NCBI GenBank assembly: GCA_949067325.1
Contig: CARTDZ010000029.1
Span: forward strand, 1-5,196
Reading direction: 5' to 3'
Source: an uncultured Eubacteriales bacterium
GTDB taxonomy: Bacteria; Bacillota; Clostridia; Christensenellales; UBA1242
DNA: 5,196 nt
Shown here: positions 1 to 3,529 of the stretch, one piece after another
Layout of the letters: each line of letters starts with the position of its first letter
Position numbering within the stretch: the stretch's first letter is position 1
Notes under the pieces: generated by a model
What the model was told of the DNA's origin: nothing
Databases searched by the model: none
What the model saw: only the letters and a program-made list of their open reading frames with translations
Position numbers and translations under genes: made by a program

Positions 1-28
1 TTATATTTGTCTATTTAGACAAAGTCAA
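1..28 (-). promoter_or_regulatory. Sigma-A promoter reading out of the left edge
   Basis: On the minus strand TTGACT (positions 28-23) is followed after exactly 17 bp by TATAA (positions 5-1), and the last base of the -10 box lies outside the window. This is close to the sigma-A consensus in both boxes and spacing. It should drive a gene to the left that is not visible and is divergent from the XRE operon. The spacer is occupied by an 18-bp palindrome, which suggests repression by a dimeric regulator. Confidence 0.6.
6..23. promoter_or_regulatory. 18-bp palindrome, putative XRE operator
   Basis: TTTGTCTA-TT-TAGACAAA is a perfect inverted repeat with 8-bp arms and a 2-bp centre. It fills the spacer between the -35 and -10 boxes of the divergent minus-strand promoter. 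A third copy of the half-site core TTTGTC lies at 35-40, between the palindrome and the XRE start codon. Small XRE regulators usually bind such palindromes next to their own gene as dimers. The link to this XRE protein is inferred from position only. No convincing -35 box was found for the + strand operon; TAAAAT at 50-55 is a possible -10. Confidence 0.5.
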
Positions 29-73
29 GTAATTTTTGTCCAAATGTTGTAAAATATATAAAAAGGAGATGTT

Positions 74-277
74 ATGAAAGTTTTTGCAGAAAGATTGAAG
101 TCTTTAAGACAAGAAAAAGGACTGACATTACAAAATATAAGCGATGCCATAGGAGTAAGTATAAATACAATAAGTCGTTGGGAAAGATGTGAGAGACTGC
201 CAAATATATTGCATTTGGTTGCACTAGCCAATTTTTTTAAAGTTTCTGTAAATTATTTGTGTGGCATGGAGGAATAG
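74..277 (+). CDS. XRE-family HTH transcriptional regulator, 67 aa
   Basis: This small DNA-binding protein is essentially one helix-turn-helix domain of the Cro/C1 (XRE) type. Residues 18-37 form helices 2 and 3, with the recognition helix around SINTISRWE, and the leucine-rich tail (about 43-62, ending SVNYLCG) completes the five-helix bundle. There is no ligand-binding or oligomerisation domain, as in many small phage or genomic repressors. AAGGAG at 63-68 lies 5 nt before the ATG. All five isoleucines are ATA and four of five arginines are AGA, while the downstream genes favour ATT/ATC and use CGC/CGT as well, so the gene may have a different origin. It probably represses the divergent edge promoter and perhaps itself through the palindrome at 6-23. 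The family call is firm; the target is inferred. Confidence 0.9.
   Translation: MKVFAERLKSLRQEKGLTLQNISDAIGVSINTISRWERCERLPNILHLVALANFFKVSVNYLCGMEE
268..272 (+). promoter_or_regulatory. RBS that fixes the TTG start of yigZ
   Basis: GGAGG at 268-272 lies inside the last codons of the XRE gene and 5 nt upstream of TTG at 278. No ATG is available near the expected protein N-terminus. The TAG stop of the XRE gene (275-277) directly abuts the TTG, so translation of the two genes is probably coupled. Confidence 0.75.
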
Positions 278-637
278 TTGTTTCCTTCTTTTTCCAAAAG
301 TGTTGAAATAATCGAAAAGAAGTCAAAGTTTTATGGCTTTCTTTTAGAGTGCAAAAATGAGGAAGAAATCAAAGCGGCACTCGGCGAGTTAAAAAAGGAA
401 TACAAAAAGGCGACACATATTTGCTGGGCGTGCAGTTTGGAAAGTCCTTTTGTTGAAAAGGCGGTTGATGACGGCGAGCCAAGCGGAACTGCTGGCAGAC
501 CAATCCTTTCGGTTATACAAAAACGAGGCGCAAAAAATGTTTGCGTGTTTATTGTGCGATACTTTGGCGGTGTTAAACTCGGTGCTGGCGGACTTGTTCG
601 CATTTACACAAAAGTTGCAAGCGAGCTGTTGAGGTAA
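278..637 (+). CDS. YigZ/IMPACT family protein, N-terminal domain only
   Basis: This is a member of the YigZ/IMPACT (UPF0029) family, whose bacterial biochemical role is poorly defined. The family signatures are clear: ATHICWA around residues 45-51, DDGEPSGTAGRP at 64-75 and RYFGGVKLGAGGLVRIY at 94-110. Typical bacterial YigZ proteins are about 200 residues, with a second ferredoxin-like domain (DUF1949) after this one. Here the protein ends at 119 residues, just after the first domain, and recX starts 3 nt later, so no remnant of the second domain can follow. It starts with TTG immediately after the XRE stop and behaves as the second gene of the operon. Family assignment is secure; a function in this organism cannot be stated. 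Confidence 0.88.
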   Translation: MFPSFSKSVEIIEKKSKFYGFLLECKNEEEIKAALGELKKEYKKATHICWACSLESPFVEKAVDDGEPSGTAGRPILSVIQKRGAKNVCVFIVRYFGGVKLGAGGLVRIYTKVASELLR

Positions 638-640
638 AAA

Positions 641-1258
641 ATGGAAATTACTGAAATTAAAAAAATTGGCAAGGGCAGAAGGTATTATCTTTTTGTCAAT
701 GGCAACAATGAAGGTGACTTTGAAAGTGAAATTTTGGCAAAGTATCAACTTAAAACAGGTCAAGATATAGACGCCGAATTTTTGTCCAAAATTAAAATTG
801 AAAATGGCGATTTGGCGAGTTTTGACCGCGCGCTCGGCTATCTTGAAAAGGGCATGAAAAGCGAGAGGGGCATCAAAGACTATCTTCGCGGCAAAGGCTA
901 TCCTGACGAGTGCATAGCAAGAGCAGTCGAAAAACTTATCGAATATGGCTACATAAATGATGAAGTGTATGCTGAAAATTTTATTCGCACATACTCAAAC
1001 TCAAAAGGTCGCAAAAAAATCAAATATGACCTTCTAGCAAAAGGTATTGACAGCGAAATTATTGAAGAAAAACTTGAAGAGATTTTTCAGCCTGAAGATG
1101 AAGTGGAGCTTTGCCACCGTCTTGCTGAAAAGTTTTTGAAAAACAAAGAGCTTGACCAAAAGACCAAAGAAAAACTATATCGTCATCTTGCGAGCAAAGG
1201 TTTTTCGTTTGACATAATTTCATCAGTCGTAAGGAGGTTGACGAATGGTCGGGATTGA
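641..1258 (+). CDS. recX: Regulatory protein RecX
   Basis: RecX binds RecA filaments and modulates recombination and SOS induction in the cytoplasm. The 205-residue product has the expected layout: a beta-rich N-terminal segment (about 1-55), then three three-helix RecX repeats at roughly 61-104, 108-147 and 155-200. Typical family features are FDRALGYLEKGMKSERGIKDYL (61-82, shown here only as a region), the IEYGYINDEVYAENFI stretch at 100-115 and the LLAKGI motif at 131-136. GAGG at 631-634, in the end of yigZ, lies 6 nt before the ATG. The 3' end overlaps acpS by 14 nt. recA is not in the window, so the gene is not in the recA-recX arrangement seen in some bacteria. Confidence 0.93.
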   Translation: MEITEIKKIGKGRRYYLFVNGNNEGDFESEILAKYQLKTGQDIDAEFLSKIKIENGDLASFDRALGYLEKGMKSERGIKDYLRGKGYPDECIARAVEKLIEYGYINDEVYAENFIRTYSNSKGRKKIKYDLLAKGIDSEIIEEKLEEIFQPEDEVELCHRLAEKFLKNKELDQKTKEKLYRHLASKGFSFDIISSVVRRLTNGRD

Positions 1259-1616
1259 TATAATCGAAGTTGAGCGTATCGACAAGAGCGAGGCCTTTCT
1301 CAAAAAAATAGCCAATGAAAAAGAAATCGAATACGCAAAAAAATCTTCTTGTGAAAGCTTGCGTCATCAGCGCACGGCCGCACTTTTCTGCGTGAAGGAA
1401 GCTGTTATGAAAGCACTCAATCTTGGTGCAAACAGCAAAGTCTCTTTCAAGGATATTGAGCTTGCTCATCAGCCGTCTGGCAAGCCAACAGTAATCTTAC
1501 ACGGCGTCGCCAAAGAAAAGTTTGACGCTGCTTTCAAAGGCAAAAAAATTGAAGTTTCGCTGTCGCATACACCAAACTACGCCACAGCGATAGCGGTTAT
1601 AATTTCTGAAAACTAA
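1245..1616 (+). CDS. acpS: Holo-[acyl-carrier-protein] synthase AcpS
   Basis: AcpS transfers the 4'-phosphopantetheine arm of coenzyme A to a serine of apo-ACP, activating it for fatty acid synthesis. The 123-residue length is normal for this trimeric family. The N-terminal GIDIIEVERI holds the Mg-binding Asp (D5), FCVKEAVMKAL (48-58) holds the catalytic Glu (E52), and FKDIEL, SGKPTVIL (78-85) and EVSLSHTPNYATA (103-115) complete the signature. The start is supported by AAGGAGG at 1231-1237, 7 nt before the ATG, inside recX. The gene overlaps recX by 14 nt in another frame and is the last gene of the operon, with a terminator 7 nt past the stop. Confidence 0.95.
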   Translation: MVGIDIIEVERIDKSEAFLKKIANEKEIEYAKKSSCESLRHQRTAALFCVKEAVMKALNLGANSKVSFKDIELAHQPSGKPTVILHGVAKEKFDAAFKGKKIEVSLSHTPNYATAIAVIISEN

Positions 1617-1622
1617 AATTTT

Positions 1623-1647
1623 AGCGTGCATAATTGCACGCTTTTTT
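1623..1647 (+). terminator. Intrinsic terminator after acpS
   Basis: The arms GCGTGCA (1624-1630) and TGCACGC (1635-1641) pair perfectly around a TAAT loop, with an additional A-T pair at the base, followed by six T residues (1642-1647). It should end the XRE-yigZ-recX-acpS transcript. Only about 45 nt remain before the next start codon, and no clear promoter was found there, so some read-through into the mazF unit is possible. Confidence 0.9.
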
Positions 1648-1692
1648 CTCACAATAAAACAAGTTTAAAAACAACCATCAAAGGAGATAATC

Positions 1693-1935
1693 ATGAAAAG
1701 TGAATACAAGGCTGAACTAGAAAAACTTGCAAAGCAAAATGAAAACCAACAAAACGACATAATGCGCACTTCTGCCATGTCAACTTTGCAAAATTTTGGG
1801 CATAATATGCAAGTAGAGGCCTATCCGCAAGACCTGCTTGCCGCTTACAACGATTTGCAAGAAATGGAACGGGCGGAACTTTATGACCACATGGAACTTG
1901 AAAGGAAGTATGGACGAGCAAATAAAAAGAGGTGA
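1693..1935 (+). CDS. Unrecognised 80-aa protein in the MazF antitoxin slot
   Basis: I do not recognise this family. The ORF has a strong ribosome binding site (AAGGAG at 1681-1686, 6 nt before the ATG) and overlaps mazF by 26 nt, the usual layout for an antitoxin-toxin pair. The protein is hydrophilic and probably largely helical: a charged Lys/Glu N-terminus (1-15), a Gln/Asn-rich stretch (QNENQQND, 15-22), a short central segment, and a helix rich in Glu, Met and Arg (about 46-72) ending in a basic tail. No membrane segment or signal peptide is seen. Neither the AbrB-like fold of MazE nor the ribbon-helix-helix pattern of Bacillus NdoAI (EndoAI) is evident. The long acidic and aromatic C-terminal helix would be the natural toxin-binding part if this is the antitoxin. 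That role rests on position only. Confidence 0.7.
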   Translation: MKSEYKAELEKLAKQNENQQNDIMRTSAMSTLQNFGHNMQVEAYPQDLLAAYNDLQEMERAELYDHMELERKYGRANKKR

Positions 1936-2257
1936 AATCTATTATGCTGACCTAAGCCCTGTTGTAGGAAGTGAACAGGGTGGCGTTCGTCCAGTCCTCA
2001 TCATTCAAAACGACATTGGAAACAAATATTCGCCAACAGTCATCGTGTCAGCAATAACCAGCCAGCTTGGCAAAGCAAAACTGCCAACTCACATTGATCT
2101 TTCAGCTGAAAAATATAACTTGCCAAAAAATTCAGTGGCACTTCTTGAGCAAATACGCACCCTTGACAAACGCCGCCTTCGCGACAAGGTTACAACACTA
2201 GACGAAGCCAAAATGAAAGAAGTCAATCGTGCAATACTCATTTCACTAGGTTTTTAA
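1910..2257 (+). CDS. mazF: MazF/EndoA-type endoribonuclease toxin
   Basis: This 115-residue product is an intact PemK/MazF toxin very similar to Bacillus subtilis EndoA (NdoA), a sequence-specific RNase that cleaves single-stranded mRNA. Hallmarks are KRGEIYYADLSPVVGSEQGG (6-25), RPVLIIQND (27-35), SPTVIVSAITSQ (41-52), KAKLPTH (55-61), LLEQIRTLDK (78-87) and the terminal ISLGF. The residues equivalent to the EndoA active-site Arg25 and Thr48 are present as R27 and T50, so the enzyme should be active. ATG at 1910 was chosen because homologues begin just before KRG; upstream in-frame ATGs (1883, 1838) would add a non-conserved extension. AAAGGA at 1901-1906 is only 3 nt from the ATG, so translation probably depends on coupling to the overlapping upstream ORF. 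Confidence 0.95.
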   Translation: MDEQIKRGEIYYADLSPVVGSEQGGVRPVLIIQNDIGNKYSPTVIVSAITSQLGKAKLPTHIDLSAEKYNLPKNSVALLEQIRTLDKRRLRDKVTTLDEAKMKEVNRAILISLGF

Positions 2258-2281
2258 ACAGCTATGACAGCTGTTTTTTTT
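2256..2281 (+). terminator. Intrinsic terminator overlapping the mazF stop codon
   Basis: AAACAGCT (2256-2263) pairs perfectly with AGCTGTTT (2269-2276) around the 5-nt loop ATGAC, and a T tract runs to 2281. The first two bases of the stem are the last two of the TAA stop. A ribosome terminating at mazF would cover part of the hairpin. Confidence 0.85.
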
Positions 2282-2300
2282 ATTTTAACATTTCAAAATC

Positions 2301-2386
2301 AAGAGCAAAAGGTTGGCAATAAAAATAAAAAAAGAAGCAAAAAAGATAGCAAAAGTTCAGCAAAAAAATAAAAAATAAAAAATAAA
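2301..2386. repeat. A-rich low-complexity spacer with AGCAAAA copies and a heptamer repeat
   Basis: The convergent spacer between mazF and the minus-strand unit (2282-2466) holds no ORF that looks real. AGCAAAA occurs at 2304, 2336, 2348 and 2359, and A6T is repeated three times with period 7 (T at 2369, 2376 and 2383). Almost all of this stretch is adenine on the + strand. The only other structure seen in the spacer is the minus-strand terminator at 2388-2415. Confidence 0.6.
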
Positions 2387-2387
2387 C

Positions 2388-2415
2388 AAAAAAAACATCA
2401 CACAAACGCAATGTT
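2388..2415 (-). terminator. Intrinsic terminator of the tRNA-Trp/small-ORF unit
   Basis: Read on the minus strand, AACATTGCG (2415-2407) and TGTGATGTT (2402-2394) form a 9-bp RNA stem around a TTTG tetraloop, followed by six U residues (2393-2388) and then more U-rich sequence. Three of the nine pairs are G-U wobbles, so the hairpin exists only in minus-strand RNA. It lies 51 nt after the stop of the 60-aa ORF. Confidence 0.7.
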
Positions 2416-2466
2416 ATTTTATTTTTAATTTCTTAATTTTCATTAAAACTCTGTTTTTGTTTAATA

Positions 2467-2649
2467 TTAATTGTGGTTGTAATAGTCTTCTGCATTTTGA
2501 TTTTCAATTCTCAAATAATCTTCAGCACTTATAAACTCATAGTGACAATAATAGCCTTGTCTATCATGATCATAATGCCAGATATCGCCATCTAGCTCAA
2601 TACTATCATTTAGTTTGTATGTTTTGTTTAAGTGTTTAATCGATGGCAC
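2467..2649 (-). CDS. Unrecognised 60-aa protein downstream of tRNA-Trp
   Basis: I do not recognise this protein. GTG at 2649 is chosen as the start because AGGAG (2661-2657) lies exactly 7 nt upstream; a TTG at 2664 would also be in frame but would place the binding site inside the gene. The product is small and acidic (12 Asp/Glu against 5 Lys/Arg), with 8 Tyr, 5 His, one Trp and one Cys. The middle (about 15-40) looks like alternating beta strands, around DSIELDGDIWHY and GYYCHYEFI, and a short acidic helix follows at about 41-57. There is no signal peptide or membrane segment. It lies 25 nt behind the 3' end of tRNA-Trp with no terminator between and one after it, so the two are probably co-transcribed. 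The clean start, stop and terminator argue for a real gene. Confidence 0.65.
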   Translation of the reverse strand: MPSIKHLNKTYKLNDSIELDGDIWHYDHDRQGYYCHYEFISAEDYLRIENQNAEDYYNHN

Positions 2650-2656
2650 AGTCTTT

Positions 2657-2661
2657 CTCCT
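2657..2661 (-). promoter_or_regulatory. RBS that fixes the GTG start of the 60-aa ORF
   Basis: AGGAG on the minus strand lies 7 nt before GTG 2649-2647 and 13 nt after the tRNA-Trp CCA end at 2675. If the tRNA is cut out of the primary transcript, the remaining mRNA would begin within about 13 nt of this site. Confidence 0.65.
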
Positions 2662-2674
2662 CAAGTCATTTTAT

Positions 2675-2748
2675 TGGCAGGGGTGGAAGGAATCGAACCC
2701 TCCTCTGGAGTTTTGGAGACTCTCATTCTACCGATGAACTACACCCCT
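2675..2748 (-). tRNA. tRNA-Trp (anticodon CCA)
   Basis: A 74-nt cloverleaf can be drawn completely. The acceptor stem AGGGGTG pairs with CACCCCT without mismatch. The D arm is GTTC/GAAT with a 7-nt loop. The anticodon loop is CTCCAAA with CCA at 2716-2714, the variable loop has 4 nt, and the T stem GAGGG/CCTTC encloses TTCGATT. The discriminator base is G, and the CCA end is encoded in the DNA. The anticodon stem AGAGT/ACTCC has an A-C mismatch at the top pair (27-43). The gene has its own strong promoter and is followed at 25 nt by a small ORF rather than by a terminator. Confidence 0.96.
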
Positions 2749-2764
2749 AAATAACAACACTATC

Positions 2765-2793
2765 ATTTTACTACAACAAATACATCAAGTCAA
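2765..2793 (-). promoter_or_regulatory. Sigma-A promoter of tRNA-Trp
   Basis: On the minus strand TTGACT (2793-2788) and TAAAAT (2770-2765) are separated by exactly 17 bp. Transcription should begin near 2758, about 10 nt before the mature 5' end of the tRNA at 2748. Confidence 0.8.
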
Positions 2794-2832
2794 CAAAATA
2801 TGCAAAATTTTCTTGTTAAACCATGAAAAAGC

Positions 2833-2861
2833 TTTCAATTTTGCCACAAAAGCTGTATAAT
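2833..2861 (+). promoter_or_regulatory. Promoter of the MBL-fold gene, giving a leaderless mRNA
   Basis: A perfect -10 box TATAAT lies at 2856-2861 with a weak -35, TTTCAA (2833-2838), 17 bp upstream. Starts normally fall 6-8 nt after the -10 box, here 2867-2869, and the ATG is at 2869. The heptamer AAAAGCT occurs at 2827-2833 and 2848-2854, 21 bp apart. Confidence 0.7.
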
Positions 2862-2868
2862 TTAAGTT

Positions 2869-3480
2869 ATGGAAATCAAAAGATTAGTAAGCGGCAATCT
2901 CTCATCAAATGTATTCATCATAAAAAAAGATTATGAGCGCCTTATTATTGACAGCGGGGCAGACCTTGAAAGCGTGAAAAAAGAAGTTGGCAAAAACAAA
3001 GTTCTTGCTCTGCTTTTGACGCATGGCCACTATGATCACGCTATGTATGCTTTGGATTACGCGAAAGAATATGGCTGCAAAATTTATGCCAGCGTTGAGG
3101 CAGCAGCTGAGCTTGTCGATCCAGCCAAAAACTATGGCGAAACTTTTAAAATAGACCATTTTGAAGATTTCGTTTTCTTAAAAGGTGATGGCTCGCTTAA
3201 ACTTGGCAGCTTTGAAATAGAGTATATTTCAACACAAGGACACTGCAAGTCTTGCAACTGTTTCAAAATAGACGATCAACTTTTTGCTGGAGATACTCTG
3301 TTTGAAAATGGAATAGGTCGAACAGACCTGTTTGGCTCAAGCAAAAGTGATATGATCAAAAGCCTTGAAAAACTTGACGAGCAAAATTTTGCTTTCTGTC
3401 ACAGTGGCCATGGAGACAGCACTGATTGTTTGCGTCAAAAACGCAATATAAAAGCCTATTTGCGGTTTTTGAAGAGGTGA
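2869..3480 (+). CDS. MBL-fold metallohydrolase, glyoxalase II-like
   Basis: This is a soluble metallo-beta-lactamase-fold hydrolase of the hydroxyacylglutathione-hydrolase-like (GloB/YcbL) group, expected to hydrolyse thioesters or related small substrates at a two-metal site. All usual ligands are present in 203 residues: the THGHYDH motif (H52, H54, D56, H57), H125 in QGHCKSC, D142 in FAGDTLF and H181 in HSGHGDST. The IGRTDL segment (149-154) is also typical. H125 is followed by CKSC where relatives usually have TPGS, which adds two cysteines near the metal site. The ATG at 2869 agrees with the usual start of the family (KIKRLVVG-type), yet no Shine-Dalgarno sequence precedes it and the -10 box lies only 7 nt upstream. 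The exact substrate cannot be told. Confidence 0.9.
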   Translation: MEIKRLVSGNLSSNVFIIKKDYERLIIDSGADLESVKKEVGKNKVLALLLTHGHYDHAMYALDYAKEYGCKIYASVEAAAELVDPAKNYGETFKIDHFEDFVFLKGDGSLKLGSFEIEYISTQGHCKSCNCFKIDDQLFAGDTLFENGIGRTDLFGSSKSDMIKSLEKLDEQNFAFCHSGHGDSTDCLRQKRNIKAYLRFLKR

Positions 3481-3490
3481 GAGATGTTGA

Positions 3491-3521
3491 AAAACACCGC
3501 AATTTGTTGCGGCGTTTTTTT
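3491..3521. terminator. Bidirectional terminator shared by converging units
   Basis: The sequences AAAACACCGCAA (3491-3502) and TTGCGGCGTTTT (3507-3518) pair around a TTTG loop, with T residues to 3521 on the + strand and A residues from 3490 that give U5 on the minus strand. The single imperfect pair is A-C in + strand RNA and a G-U wobble in minus-strand RNA. It lies 10 nt after the hydrolase stop and 8 nt after the end of the helicase-loader gene on the opposite strand. Confidence 0.88.
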
Positions 3522-3529
3522 GTGTTTGT

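Noticed and set aside
25..231. 68-aa minus-strand ORF opposite the XRE gene
   Set aside because: It lies entirely antisense to a clear HTH gene, has no ribosome binding site and resembles no family.
389..763. 124-aa and 90-aa minus-strand ORFs opposite yigZ, and a 60-aa + frame ORF at 450-632
   Set aside because: The yigZ frame carries all conserved motifs; these are shadow frames.
1059..1469. 136-aa minus-strand ORF spanning recX and acpS
   Set aside because: It is antisense to two well-supported genes and has no start signal or recognisable domain.
1642..1692. Promoter for the mazF unit between the acpS terminator and ATG 1693
   Set aside because: AT-rich hexamers are present, but no -35/-10 pair with acceptable spacing could be found, so none is annotated.
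1838..1909. 24-residue N-terminal extension of MazF
   Set aside because: The extension overlaps the 80-aa ORF, is not conserved in MazF/EndoA proteins, and its ATG lacks a ribosome binding site.
2301..2386. A-rich repeats as a CRISPR array or origin iterons
   Set aside because: The copies are 7 bp, irregularly spaced and embedded in simple A-rich sequence; there are no spacers of constant size and no DnaA boxes were seen.
2650..2664. TTG start at 2664 for the 60-aa ORF
   Set aside because: It would put the AGGAG motif inside the gene; the GTG at 2649 has ideal 7-nt spacing.
2675..2748. U11-A24 pair in tRNA-Trp as a Hirsh-type UGA suppressor
   Set aside because: From memory, other Firmicute tRNA-Trp genes also carry A24 paired to U11, so this is not unusual; the UGA stops in the window look like real stops.
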